Shown: positions 7,524 to 15,833, counted from the stretch's first letter. The stretch is 34,187 bases of DNA from Stenotrophomonas acidaminiphila (GCF_001431595.1 NZ_LDJO01000037.1:1-34187); one strand, 5' to 3'. Notes: generated by a model not told the origin, from the sequence alone. Made by a program: numbers and translations.

Positions 7524-7792
7524 CACTTGCCCGGGAAGCCGTCGATCTGCGCGGTGACGATGGCCTCATCGGCCAGCAGCACCGGAATGCCGTCCTCGAC
7601 CCGGAATACCTGCTTGCGGTCGCGGGTGACCAGCGCCTCGCGCAGCGGTTCGGCCTGCGCGCTGCCGTCGGCACGGGCGACGCCGCCGGCGGCGATGGCG
7701 CGGTTCAGCGCTTCGAGCCCGGCGCTGTCCAGCAGGGCCAGCGGTTGGCGGGTATCGGGCGAGACGAGCAGGTCAAGCAGTTTGCGGTCCAT
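7523..7792 (-). CDS. Trm112/YcaR-like small protein lacking the zinc cysteines
   Basis: This 89-residue protein has the outline of the bacterial Trm112/YcaR (UPF0434) family: an N-terminal MDRKLLDLLVSPDTRQPL and a C-terminal EDGIPVLLADEA. The latter matches the DGIPVLL signature of E. coli YcaR. The YcaR N-terminus reads ACPVC, but here the equivalent segment is VSPDT and no cysteine is present in the whole protein. A central insert (about residues 20-50) makes it longer than the 60-residue E. coli protein. It overlaps nadC by one base and diverges from purE. Eukaryotic and archaeal Trm112 proteins activate methyltransferases; the role here is unknown. Confidence 0.8.
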   Translation of the reverse strand: MDRKLLDLLVSPDTRQPLALLDSAGLEALNRAIAAGGVARADGSAQAEPLREALVTRDRKQVFRVEDGIPVLLADEAIVTAQIDGFPGK

Positions 7793-7820
7793 CGGGTCGT
7801 GGTCTTGCGTGGAAGACGGC

Positions 7821-7826
7821 TAGAAT
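7821..7826 (+). promoter_or_regulatory. -10 element upstream of purE
   Basis: TAGAAT lies 26 bases before the purE start, in the 59-base gap between divergent genes. No convincing -35 hexamer is found at the usual distance. No PUR-box-like palindrome is recognised. Confidence 0.45.
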
Positions 7827-7851
7827 ACGTCTTTGCAGCAGGTGACGGCCA

Positions 7852-8355
7852 ATGACCCCCAATTCCTCCGCGCCGCTCGTCGGCATCGTGATGGGTTCCC
7901 GGTCCGACTGGGAGACCATGCAACATGCGGCCCAGAAGCTCGACGCGCTGGGCGTGCCCTATGAAGTGAAGGTGGTTTCGGCGCACCGCACGCCGGACGT
8001 GCTGTTCACCTATGCCGAACAGGCCGGCCCGCGCGGGCTGCGCGCGATTATCGCCGGTGCCGGCGGCGCCGCCCACCTGCCAGGCATGATCGCGGCCAAG
8101 ACCGCGGTGCCGGTGCTGGGCGTGCCGGTGCAGTCCAAGGCGCTGAACGGCATGGATTCGCTGCTGTCGATCGTGCAGATGCCGGCGGGAATACCGGTGG
8201 CGACCTTCGCCATCGGCACTGCCGGTGCCGCGAATGCGGCGCTGTTCGCAGCGGCGATGCTGGCGCCGGCGCACCCTGCCATCGGCCAGGCGCTGGAGGC
8301 GTTCCGTACGCGCCAGACCGCCGATGTGATGGCCGCCGACGACCCGCGCCAATGA
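7852..8355 (+). CDS. purE: N5-carboxyaminoimidazole ribonucleotide mutase
   Basis: PurE (class I) rearranges N5-CAIR, made by PurK, into CAIR in purine synthesis. The 167-residue product has [22 protein letters not shown] with the catalytic His, [14 protein letters not shown], and [10 protein letters not shown] leading to [20 protein letters not shown]. The ATG is preceded by AGGTGA with good spacing. The end overlaps purK (ATGA), so both halves of the two-step route are made together. Length is normal for the class I enzyme. Confidence 0.97.
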   Translation: MTPNSSAPLVGIVMGSRSDWETMQHAAQKLDALGVPYEVKVVSAHRTPDVLFTYAEQAGPRGLRAIIAGAGGAAHLPGMIAAKTAVPVLGVPVQSKALNGMDSLLSIVQMPAGIPVATFAIGTAGAANAALFAAAMLAPAHPAIGQALEAFRTRQTADVMAADDPRQ

Positions 8356-9497
8356 CCACGGTCGGCATCCTCGGTGGCGGGCAGCTGGCCCGCATGATGG
8401 TATTGGCCGGCGCCCCGCTGGGCCTGCGCTTCGTGGTGTTCGATCCAGCGGCCGATGCCTGCGCGGGGCAGCTGGCGCCACTGCAGGTGGGTGCGTTCGA
8501 CGATACCGCCGCGCTGGCCGAGTTCGCCGCGCGGGTGGACGTGGTCACCTTCGATTTCGAGAACGTGCCGGCCACCAGCGCACGCTGGCTGGCCGAGCGC
8601 AGGCCGGTATTTCCCAACCCGGCCGCGCTGGCCGTGGCGCAGGACCGGCTCAGCGAGAAGACGCTGTTCCAGGAACTGGGCATCCCGCTGCCGCCGTTCG
8701 CCGATATCCGCAGCCGCGACGAGCTGGCGGCGAAGGCGGTCGAGTTCGGCATGCCCTGCATCCTCAAGACGCGCCGGCTGGGGTATGACGGCAAGGGCCA
8801 GTTCCGCATCCGTGGCGAGGCTGACATCGACGCCGCCTGGCAGGCGCTGGGCGCCCAGGTCGATGCGACCGGCCTGATCCTTGAAGGCTTCGTCGCCTTC
8901 GACCGCGAGGTCAGCGTGGTGGCCGTGCGCGGCCGCGATGGCGAGTTCCGTGCCTGGCCGCTGACCGGCAACTGGCATGTCGATGGCGTGCTGTCGGCGA
9001 GCCTGGCACCGGCGCCGGCGAGCGTGGCGCAGCACGAGGCCGCCATCGGTTACGCGCGTCGCGTGGCCGAGCGGCTGGACTACGTGGGCGTGTTCGCGCT
9101 GGAGCTGTTCTGCCGCGGCGACGAACTGCTGGCCAACGAAATGGCCCCGCGCGTACACAATTCCGGCCACTGGACCAGCGACGGCGCGGAGACCTCGCAG
9201 TTCGAGAACCATCTGCGCGCGGTGCTGGGGCTGCCGCTGGGCGATACCCGCGTGCTTGGCTACGCCTGCATGCTCAACTGGCTCGGCCGGATGCCCGATG
9301 CGCGTGCGGTGCTGGCCGAGCCCTCCGGCCACTGGCACGACTACGGCAAACAACCGCGCGACGGCCGCAAGGTGGGCCATGCCAATCTGCGCGACGACGA
9401 TGCCGCGGCATTGGCCGACGCGCTGGAGCGGGTGGGGCAGGCGCTCGCCCGCCAGGCGCAGGTGGAACCGGTGGTGCGCGCGCTGCGCGAGCGCTGA
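8352..9497 (+). CDS. purK: N5-carboxyaminoimidazole ribonucleotide synthase
   Basis: PurK is an ATP-grasp enzyme that carboxylates AIR with bicarbonate and ATP to give N5-CAIR for PurE. The 381-residue product opens with the nucleotide-fold motif [14 protein letters not shown]. It contains [22 protein letters not shown], the ATP-grasp strand [54 protein letters not shown] and the substrate-end LNWLGRMP region. It overlaps purE by four bases. A gene-free stretch follows, with no obvious U-tract terminator. Confidence 0.96.
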   Translation: MTTVGILGGGQLARMMVLAGAPLGLRFVVFDPAADACAGQLAPLQVGAFDDTAALAEFAARVDVVTFDFENVPATSARWLAERRPVFPNPAALAVAQDRLSEKTLFQELGIPLPPFADIRSRDELAAKAVEFGMPCILKTRRLGYDGKGQFRIRGEADIDAAWQALGAQVDATGLILEGFVAFDREVSVVAVRGRDGEFRAWPLTGNWHVDGVLSASLAPAPASVAQHEAAIGYARRVAERLDYVGVFALELFCRGDELLANEMAPRVHNSGHWTSDGAETSQFENHLRAVLGLPLGDTRVLGYACMLNWLGRMPDARAVLAEPSGHWHDYGKQPRDGRKVGHANLRDDDAAALADALERVGQALARQAQVEPVVRALRER

Positions 9498-9998
9498 TCG
9501 CGCCAGCCACCTTGTGCCGCCGGCCCGGGACCGGCAATGCCCCGGGATCAGCCGCGTAGCGGCGCGTTCCTGCGCGTGCTTGCACGCCAGGCGTGGCGAT
9601 CGCTTGAATCGCAGTCGCCACCAGTCGGGCTGCAACGAAGCCCGCCGCAAACCTGGGTGGGGCAGGGCAAACCGGGCAGGCCTTCGCCGATATGCCCGGG
9701 CGAGATGACGCCGGGCGGCGGCGTGCAGGCCGCGCGCCGATCGTGCTGGCGGTGATGCCCCGTTGCGATGGCTGCATCCCCCACATTTCGACCGGCGCCC
9801 GAGCAGGGGCGGGCTGCGGGGAGAGGGCCGTCGTGCCGGGTGCGGCAGTGTCACTCCATGCCGGCGTGGTGCGGGTGCCGGGGGCGGTGGATGCCCGCGG
9901 CTGGGCCCGCGGCAAGGGTCATGGCGGCTGGGCAGCGCGGCGGTGCCGTGCGTGTGCCGGGCGGGAGGGTCCCACGCCTGCCGCCCGGGTCCGCGTCC
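9498..9998. other. 501-base gene-free region rich in short hairpins
   Basis: No reading frame here has recognisable protein features; the short frames are arginine- and proline-rich shadows of high GC. Between 9519 and 9716 six short perfect inverted repeats follow one another: 9519-9535, 9551-9563, 9574-9587, 9593-9621, 9626-9644 and 9694-9716, with stems of 5 to 7 bp. GCCCGCGGC is directly repeated near 9894-9914. No GTAG-headed Stenotrophomonas-type palindrome, REP or insertion-sequence end is recognised. Confidence 0.5.
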
Positions 9999-10577
9999 TC
10001 AGCGCAGCCGGGCGCCGACGAAATCCCAGTTCACCAGTTTCCAGAACGCCTGCAGGTAGCGCCCGCGGTCGTCCTGGAAGTCAGCGTAATAGGCGTGTTC
10101 CCACAGGTCGCAGGCCAGCAGCGGCGTGCTGTCGCCGGTCAGTGGCGTGTTGGCGTTGCGGGTGGTGACGATGGCCAGACGGCCATCCGGGTGCTGCACC
10201 AGCCACGCCCAGCCCGAGCCGGACAGGGCCAGTGCGGCCCGGTTGAACTCCTCGCGCAGCTTCTGGGTGTCGCCGAACTGGCGCGCGATGCGGTCGGCCA
10301 GCGCGCCGTGCGGCTCGCCGCCGGCACGTGGGTGCAGGCACTGCCAGTAGAAGGCGTGGTTCCAGGCCTGTGCGGCGGCTTCGAACAGGCTGCCCTGGCT
10401 GGCACGGACGATCTCCTCCAGCGCCAGGTCCGCCAGTTCGGTACCGGCAATGCGGGCGTTGAGCGCATCGACATCGGCACGCTGGTGGTGGCCGTGGTGC
10501 AGGTCCAGCGTCGCCGCCGTGAGGTGCGGCTGCAGGGCGTCGCGGGGATAGGGCAGGTCGGGCAGTTCGACGGGCAT
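9999..10577 (-). CDS. sodB: superoxide dismutase, Fe type, with altered second shell
   Basis: This 192-residue Fe/Mn superoxide dismutase aligns without gaps to my memory of E. coli SodB over the N-terminal half. The metal ligands are at the same numbers: H27, H74 (AWNHAFYW), D157 and H161 (DLWEHAYY). Gln in AAAQAWNH (residue 70) and GSGWAWL point to the iron-type architecture. The unusual point is the helix after H27. E. coli has HHQTYV there and this protein has HQRADV, so the gateway tyrosine (Y35 counting Met, usually called Tyr34) is Asp. The gene diverges from grxD, a plausible oxidative-stress and iron-sulfur context. The start site has only a weak A/G-rich ribosome binding site. Confidence 0.93.
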   Translation of the reverse strand: MPVELPDLPYPRDALQPHLTAATLDLHHGHHQRADVDALNARIAGTELADLALEEIVRASQGSLFEAAAQAWNHAFYWQCLHPRAGGEPHGALADRIARQFGDTQKLREEFNRAALALSGSGWAWLVQHPDGRLAIVTTRNANTPLTGDSTPLLACDLWEHAYYADFQDDRGRYLQAFWKLVNWDFVGARLR

Positions 10578-10625
10578 GGTCCGTTTCTTTTCGTTCTGGG
10601 GCGCCGGGAGCCGGCTGGCTCGGCT

Positions 10626-10631
10626 TACAAT
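10626..10631 (+). promoter_or_regulatory. -10 element upstream of grxD
   Basis: TACAAT matches the -10 consensus at five of six positions and lies about 70 bases before grxD. No good -35 is visible. Confidence 0.4.
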
Positions 10632-10699
10632 CGGCAGCCACGGAGGAAGAGTCTATCCGACCGGACGGACCGTTCCTTCGCAGCAGCTGGGAGATTGCA

Positions 10700-11020
10700 A
10701 TGGCGGTGATGGAGCAAATCCAGGCGGAGGTGGAGCAGCATCCCCTCGTCCTGTTCATGAAGGGGACGCCGCAGTATCCGATGTGCGGGTTCTCCGCCCG
10801 GGCCGTGCAGGCGCTGCTGGCGGCGGGCGCGGTCAACCTGCGTACCGTCAACGTGCTCGAGCTGCCTGAAGTGCGGGCCAACCTGCCGCGCTATTCCAAC
10901 TGGCCGACGTTCCCGCAGTTCTTCATGCACGGCGAACTGATCGGCGGCTGCGACATCATCCTGGAACTGCTGGAGTCGGGCGAACTCAAGCGCATCGTCG
11001 CCGAAGCGGGGCAGGCATGA
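10700..11020 (+). CDS. grxD: monothiol glutaredoxin (CGFS type)
   Basis: Grx4-type monothiol glutaredoxins bind a glutathione-coordinated [2Fe-2S] cluster and pass clusters to apoproteins. The 106-residue product has the signature CGFS (C29-S32, in YPMCGFSARAV), LFMKGTPQ before it, the NWPTFPQFF loop and GGCDIILEL near the end. These are all standard for the family (E. coli GrxD has about 115 residues). GGGAG is placed correctly before the ATG. The stop overlaps the next start (ATGA), so it heads a three-gene operon with an SDR-like protein and a MarC-family membrane protein. Confidence 0.96.
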   Translation: MAVMEQIQAEVEQHPLVLFMKGTPQYPMCGFSARAVQALLAAGAVNLRTVNVLELPEVRANLPRYSNWPTFPQFFMHGELIGGCDIILELLESGELKRIVAEAGQA

Positions 11021-11775
11021 GCGCGCAATCGATCGACGCCGGCAACGCGCCGGCCCCGGGTTCCCGCCTGGACGGGCGCGTCGTGCTGGTCGCCGGTGCC
11101 GCCGGTGGCCTGGGTGCGGCGGCATCGCGGGCATGCGCGGCCGCCGGCGCCACGGTGGTGCTGCTGGGGCGCAAGGTCGCCAAGCTCAACCGGGTCTACG
11201 ACAGCGCCGCGCAGCTCGGTCCCGAGCCGCTGCTGTATCCGCTGGACATGGAGGGTGCGTCGCCGGACGACTATGCCGAACTGGCCACGCGGCTGGAGTC
11301 GGAAGTCGGCCGGCTCGATGGCCTGCTGCACTGTGCGGCCGACTTCGCCGGGCTCACGCCCTTCGCGCTGGGCGACCCGGCGGCGTTCGCCCGTGCCATC
11401 CACGTCAATCTCACCGCCCGCGCCTGGCTCACCCAGGCCTGCCTGCCGCTGCTGCGCCAGCGCGAGGATGCGGCGGTGGTGTTCGCGCTGGACGACCCGC
11501 AGCGGGTCGGCCAGGCCTACTGGGGCGGCTATGGCGTGGCCCAGTATGGCCTGCGTGGCCTGCTCGATACCCTGCACCACGAACTGCGCAGCAGTCCGGT
11601 GCGGGTCAGCGGGCTGCAGCCGCGGCCGATGCGCACGCCGCTGCGGGCGCGCGCCTTCACCCACGAAACCGACTACGAGCCGGTCGACCCGGCGGTCTGC
11701 GCCGATGCCTGCGTGCAGCTGCTGGCCGCCGATGGCGCGGCCTGGCGCGGCAAGGTGCTGGAACTGCGCGGGTGA
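11017..11775 (+). CDS. short-chain dehydrogenase/reductase-like protein with degenerate active site
   Basis: This 252-residue Rossmann-fold protein resembles the YciK group of SDRs. The nucleotide-binding glycine motif is VAGAAGGLGAA (25-35), the NNAG position reads HCAAD, and N131 (HVNLTA) is kept. Aligned with YciK, the catalytic segment is colinear for 21 residues. The active-site Ser is Asp (D159, in FALDD), Tyr is kept (Y172) and the YxxxK lysine is Gln (Q176, in YGVAQ). NAD(P)-dependent oxidoreductase activity is therefore doubtful; a binding or structural role is possible. It overlaps grxD by four bases and the marC-family gene by four (GTGA). A frameshift is unlikely because similarity is continuous on both sides. 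Confidence 0.85.
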   Translation: MSAQSIDAGNAPAPGSRLDGRVVLVAGAAGGLGAAASRACAAAGATVVLLGRKVAKLNRVYDSAAQLGPEPLLYPLDMEGASPDDYAELATRLESEVGRLDGLLHCAADFAGLTPFALGDPAAFARAIHVNLTARAWLTQACLPLLRQREDAAVVFALDDPQRVGQAYWGGYGVAQYGLRGLLDTLHHELRSSPVRVSGLQPRPMRTPLRARAFTHETDYEPVDPAVCADACVQLLAADGAAWRGKVLELRG

Positions 11776-12365
11776 CCATCCTCTCCGCCGCGCTGCTGCT
11801 GTTCCTGATCCTGGATCCGCTGGGCAACATCCCGGTCTTCCTCAGCCTGCTCAAGCCGCTGGCGCCCCGCCGCCAGCGCGTGGTCCTGGTGCGCGAGCTG
11901 CTGATCGCGCTGGGGGTGCTGATGGCTTTCCTTTGGGGCGGCAAGTATGCGCTGGAGCTGATGCACCTGCGCCAGGAGTCGGTATCGATCGCCGGCGGCA
12001 TCGTGCTGTTCCTGATCGGCATCCGCATGATCTTCCCGCGGCCGGAAGGGCTGATGGGTGCGGTGCCGGACGGCGAGCCGTTCATCGTGCCGATGGCGAT
12101 CCCGCTGGTGGCCGGTCCGTCGGGCATGGCGGCAGTCATGCTGATGGGCAGCAACGAGCCCGATCGGCTGGGGGAGTGGAGCCTGGCGCTGCTGCTGGCC
12201 TGGGGGGCCACGGCGGCGATCCTGATGTCGGCCACGCTGCTCTACAAGCTGCTCGGGGCGAGGGCGCTGACCGCGCTGGAACGCCTGATGGGCATGCTGC
12301 TCGTCGCGATTTCCGTGCAAATGTTGCTTGATGGTGTCGCTACCTACCTGGCGTCCATTCCGTAA
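11772..12365 (+). CDS. MarC/YhgN family integral membrane protein
   Basis: This 197-residue protein has about six hydrophobic helices and is close to E. coli YhgN in length and motifs: LLFLILDPLGNIPVFLSLLK at the start, RELLIALGVLMAF, SIAGGIVLFLIGIRMIF, EPFIVPMAIPLVAGPSGMA and LERLMGMLLVAISVQMLLDG at the end. The GTG at 11772 matches the YhgN N-terminus and overlaps the SDR stop codon. MarC-family function is unsettled; the old multiple-antibiotic-resistance link was not upheld. It is the last gene of the grxD operon. A short hairpin (12400-12417) follows without a U-tract. Confidence 0.9.
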   Translation: MTILSAALLLFLILDPLGNIPVFLSLLKPLAPRRQRVVLVRELLIALGVLMAFLWGGKYALELMHLRQESVSIAGGIVLFLIGIRMIFPRPEGLMGAVPDGEPFIVPMAIPLVAGPSGMAAVMLMGSNEPDRLGEWSLALLLAWGATAAILMSATLLYKLLGARALTALERLMGMLLVAISVQMLLDGVATYLASIP

Positions 12366-12434
12366 GTCTTTGATTCGCCAGTACGGCCTTTGCTGCAGTG
12401 CAAGATGGCTGTCTTGCTGCGGTCATATTTGATG

Positions 12435-12475
12435 CTTACCGTGTTAACCTTATCTTAACCGTTGCGCATGTAACC
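12435..12475 (+). promoter_or_regulatory. tandem TTAACC repeats upstream of the TonB receptor
   Basis: TTACC (12436-12440), TTAACC (12444-12449), TTAACC (12455-12460) and TAACC (12471-12475) are arranged in the same orientation. The two full copies start 11 bases apart, giving TTAA-N7-TTAAC. One helical turn between half-sites is typical of OmpR/PhoB-family response regulators. A weak promoter (TTGATG 12429-12434, TATCTT 12451-12456) overlaps the repeats. Confidence 0.45.
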
Positions 12476-12503
12476 GCCGCGGAAGGTACCCCCAGATTCA
12501 AGC

Positions 12504-12548
12504 CGATCAGGCGCCCGGTGGCCCCGGGGCTGATGGATCGCGTTTTTT
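12504..12548 (+). promoter_or_regulatory. hairpin plus T-run in the TonB receptor leader
   Basis: ATCAG (12506-12510) pairs with CTGAT (12530-12534), and CCCGG with CCGGG inside it. GGATCGCG and then six T (12543-12548) follow, 33 bases before the receptor start. The distance from stem to T-run is long for an intrinsic terminator, so an attenuator role is only possible. Confidence 0.25.
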
Positions 12549-12581
12549 CCCAATCGCCAACTCGTATCGAGGCTACCCAGA

Positions 12582-15500
12582 ATGAACCACCCTCGCATCC
12601 GGATGTCCAAGCTTGCCCTTGGTCTCGTTGCCGCTCTCGCGGCCGCGCCGGCTTTCGCACAGAGCACCTCCGCCGGCGTCGGCGGCCTGGTCACCAACAA
12701 CGGCGGTACGCCGGTGGCCGGTGCCGAAGTCACCATCACCCACGTCGAGTCGGGCACGGTCAGCCGCGCCACGACCGATACGTCGGGTCGTTACAACGCG
12801 CGCGGCCTGCGCGTGGGTGGTCCGTACACCATCACCGTGACCAAGCCGGGTGAGGGCACCAAGACCGAAGAGGGTGTGTACCTCAACCTGAACCAGGTGA
12901 ACACCGTCAATGCGGCGCTGGCCGGTGACGTGACGACTCTGCAGGGCGTGGAAGTAGTGGCTGCGATGGTCGGTTCCGACCTGTTCAGCGCCAACAAGAT
13001 GGGCACCGGCTCGAACGTGACCCGCGAGCAGATGGATGCGCTGCCGTCGGCCAGCCGCAACATCCAGGACTACATCCGTCTGGATCCGCGCATCTCGCAG
13101 GTCAGCAAGGCTGACGGAGCGATCTCGGCCGGTGGCCAGAACACCCGCTACAACGCCATCCGCATCGACGGCATCGGCGCCGGCGACCCGTTCGGCCTGG
13201 AGTCCAACAACCTGCCGACCGAGCGTCAGCCGGTGTCGATGGACGCCATCCAGGAAATCAACATCGACCTGGCCAACTACGACACCACCATCTACGGTGG
13301 CACCGGCGCGGTGATCAACGCCGTGACCAAGTCGGGTACCAACGAGTTCCACGGCACGGTCTACGGTTCGTACCGCAACAGGGACGACATGGTCCGCCGC
13401 CGCCTCGATACCGACAAGGGCGACTTCAACGGCTTCAACGACGAAAAGACCTACGGCATGACCTTCGGCGGCCCGATCGTCAAGGACAAGCTGTTCTTCT
13501 TCGCCAACTACGAGAAGTACGAGCGCTCGGCCCCGGGCGTGGCGCTGGGTGATACCCCGTACGGCAAGGGCAACATCAACGACGCCGACATCAAGTCCGT
13601 GCAGGACTTCATGACCGGCAAGGGCTACGACGTCGGCAGCCTGTCGGCCCCGGACAGCAAGACCGAGATCGAGGAATACGCGGTCAAGCTGGACTGGAAC
13701 ATCAACGAGAACCACCGTGCCGCGCTGCGCTACAACAAGATGGAGCAGAACGTCATGCGCTTCCCGGGCATGGCCTCGGGCACCGTCTCGCTGAGCAGCT
13801 ACTGGTATGCGCAGCCGAAGACCTATGAAACCTGGATGGGCGAGCTGTTCTCCGATTGGAGCGACAACTTCTCCACCGAGTTCAAGGTCTCGTACAAGGA
13901 CTACAACGCTACCCGCGTGCCGACCGTGAACCTGCCGCAGATCCGCATCAACGGCTTCGGTTCCAACAACTCGGCGCTGCTGCTGGGCACCGAGCAGAAC
14001 ACCCACGTCAACATCGTCGAGTCGAAGGAGCTGAGCGCCTTCGGTTCCGCGAACTGGTACATCGGCGACCACACCGTCAAGTTCGGCTTCGACTACTCGA
14101 AGAACGAGCTGATGAACTTCTACGGCCGCAACCTCAACGGCGTGTACGAATTCAACAGCCTCACCGACTTCCTGGCCGGCAAGGTCAATCGTTACCAGCT
14201 GCGTGCGCCGCGCCCGAACGGCGGCAGCCTCAGCGACATCCCGGCGAGCTTCACCCTGAAGAACACCGGCCTGTTCGTGCAGGACACCTGGGCGATCAAC
14301 TACAACCTGAACCTGATGTACGGCGTGCGCGTCGACCTGCCGGACTTCAGCAACCAGAAGCTGTACAACCCGCGCATCGAGCAGCTGTACGGCTACAACA
14401 ACACCGTGCTGCCTGACAGCAGCCTGGTGCAGCCGCGCGTCGGCTTCAACTACACCTTCGATTCGGATCGCCCGACCCAGCTGCGCGGCGGCGTGGGCCT
14501 GTTCGGCGGTGCGGCTCCGAACGTGTGGCTGGCGGGTGCCTACCAGAACACCGGCCTGAACTATGTCGAGTACGACCTGCGCGGCAACCAGGCCCCGGCG
14601 TTCAACCCGGCGCTGCCGCCGTCGACCGCTGGCCTGACCCCGGGCTCGGGTCGCATGAACGTGGACATCATCGAGCCGGGCACCCGCATGCCGTCGGTGT
14701 GGAAGGCCAACCTGGCGTTCGATCACGAACTGCCGTGGTACGGCATCACCGCGTCGGCCGAGCTGCTGGTCACCAAGGTCAAGGACGCGCTGTACTTCGA
14801 GCGTCTGGACGTCATGACCCCGACCGCCTACGGCCAGGACGGGCGTGCGATCTACTGGAACGCCGCCGGCCTTGACCCGAGCAAGTCGCGCATGAGCGGC
14901 AGCAACAACTTCGGCATGACCGACGGTACCAATGGCGCCCTGACCCGTGCCAATCGTCCGTCGGACATCGGCGACGTGATGCTGCTGCGCAATACCGACA
15001 AGGGCGGCAGCTCGCAGGCGACGTTCGCCCTGAGCAAGCCGATGACCGAGAACTGGGGCTGGTCGCTGGGTTATACCTACACCGCCGCCAAGGAAGTCAG
15101 CTCGCTGACCAGCTCGCAGAACACCTCGAACTGGAACAACACGCTGATCTTCAACTCCAACGAGAACGTGGACTACAACTCGCGGTATGCCATCAAGGAC
15201 CGCCTGACCGCGACGCTGGAGTGGAAGCACGCCTTCTTCGGTGACTATGCCACCCGTGCCGGCCTGTTCTACGAAGGCCGCACCGGCCGTCCGTACAGCT
15301 ACATCTTCTACAACGACGTGAACGGCGACGGTGCCACCACCAATGACCTGTTCTACGTGCCGAAGGGTTACGGCGACGTGCTGTTCGGCAAGGTCGTGGG
15401 TGGCAAGTTCCAGCAGGACGCGGCCATGGAGAAGGCGTTCTTCGACTGGCTGGAGAACACCCCGGAACTGGCCGGCTACAAGGGCCAGGTGGTGCCGGCC

Positions 15501-15833
15501 AACTCGCACCGCGCCAAGTGGGTCAACAGCTTCGACGTGCGCCTGAGCCAGGAGCTGCCGGGCCTGTTCAAGGGTCACAAGACCGAGCTGTCGCTGGACA
15601 TCATGAACGTGGGCAACCTGCTCAACAAGAAATGGGGCCTGATCGACGACTACGGCTTCTACTCGACCCGTCGCGTGGCCAACTACGGCGGTATCGATCC
15701 GGCGACCGGCAAGTACGTGTACTCGTTCACCGGCACCACCGACAACTCGTCGATCCAGGAAAACAACAACGACAAGGGCAACACCGCGGTGTCGCGCTGG
15801 TCGATGATGCTGAGCCTGAAGTACAAGTTCTGA
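12582..15833 (+). CDS. Oar-like TonB-dependent outer-membrane receptor
   Basis: This 1083-residue outer-membrane transporter resembles Oar of Myxococcus and the many Oar-like receptors of xanthomonads. The signal peptide ends AAAPAFA (about residue 26). A carboxypeptidase-regulatory-like domain (about 27-113; GGLVTNNGGTPVAGAEVTI, DTSGRYNARGLRVGGPYTI) precedes a possible TonB box (LQGVEVVA, from 120) and the plug (about 125-250; IRIDGIGAGDPFG, YGGTGAVINAVTKSGTNEF). The remainder is a large beta-barrel ending in Phe (KYKF), the usual outer-membrane C-terminus. GAGG (12569-12572) precedes the ATG; a second ATG at codon 8 also leaves an intact signal peptide. The substrate is unknown. Transport needs TonB-ExbBD, which is not in the window. 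It is flanked by its own leader and a strong terminator. Confidence 0.93.
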   Translation: MNHPRIRMSKLALGLVAALAAAPAFAQSTSAGVGGLVTNNGGTPVAGAEVTITHVESGTVSRATTDTSGRYNARGLRVGGPYTITVTKPGEGTKTEEGVYLNLNQVNTVNAALAGDVTTLQGVEVVAAMVGSDLFSANKMGTGSNVTREQMDALPSASRNIQDYIRLDPRISQVSKADGAISAGGQNTRYNAIRIDGIGAGDPFGLESNNLPTERQPVSMDAIQEINIDLANYDTTIYGGTGAVINAVTKSGTNEFHGTVYGSYRNRDDMVRRRLDTDKGDFNGFNDEKTYGMTFGGPIVKDKLFFFANYEKYERSAPGVALGDTPYGKGNINDADIKSVQDFMTGKGYDVGSLSAPDSKTEIEEYAVKLDWNINENHRAALRYNKMEQNVMRFPGMASGTVSLSSYWYAQPKTYETWMGELFSDWSDNFSTEFKVSYKDYNATRVPTVNLPQIRINGFGSNNSALLLGTEQNTHVNIVESKELSAFGSANWYIGDHTVKFGFDYSKNELMNFYGRNLNGVYEFNSLTDFLAGKVNRYQLRAPRPNGGSLSDIPASFTLKNTGLFVQDTWAINYNLNLMYGVRVDLPDFSNQKLYNPRIEQLYGYNNTVLPDSSLVQPRVGFNYTFDSDRPTQLRGGVGLFGGAAPNVWLAGAYQNTGLNYVEYDLRGNQAPAFNPALPPSTAGLTPGSGRMNVDIIEPGTRMPSVWKANLAFDHELPWYGITASAELLVTKVKDALYFERLDVMTPTAYGQDGRAIYWNAAGLDPSKSRMSGSNNFGMTDGTNGALTRANRPSDIGDVMLLRNTDKGGSSQATFALSKPMTENWGWSLGYTYTAAKEVSSLTSSQNTSNWNNTLIFNSNENVDYNSRYAIKDRLTATLEWKHAFFGDYATRAGLFYEGRTGRPYSYIFYNDVNGDGATTNDLFYVPKGYGDVLFGKVVGGKFQQDAAMEKAFFDWLENTPELAGYKGQVVPANSHRAKWVNSFDVRLSQELPGLFKGHKTELSLDIMNVGNLLNKKWGLIDDYGFYSTRRVANYGGIDPATGKYVYSFTGTTDNSSIQENNNDKGNTAVSRWSMMLSLKYKF

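Noticed and set aside
10689..10702. The 12-base string GGAGATTGCAAT is shared by the grxD and infC start regions.
   Set aside because: Both are ordinary ribosome binding sites with A/T-rich spacers, and there is no functional link between the genes. Chance is the simpler explanation.
12444..12459. The TTAA-N7-TTAAC string as a CtrA binding site.
   Set aside because: CtrA belongs to alphaproteobacteria. The gene content here is gammaproteobacterial, so another regulator is more likely.
12573..15578. A 1001-codon open frame antisense to the TonB receptor, and similar long antisense frames opposite thrS, uvrB, pilY1, purK and ppnN.
   Set aside because: They are mirrors of strong GC3 bias in the real genes. 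The products are low-complexity (Arg/His/Val/Gln-rich), with no domains, signals or ribosome binding sites.
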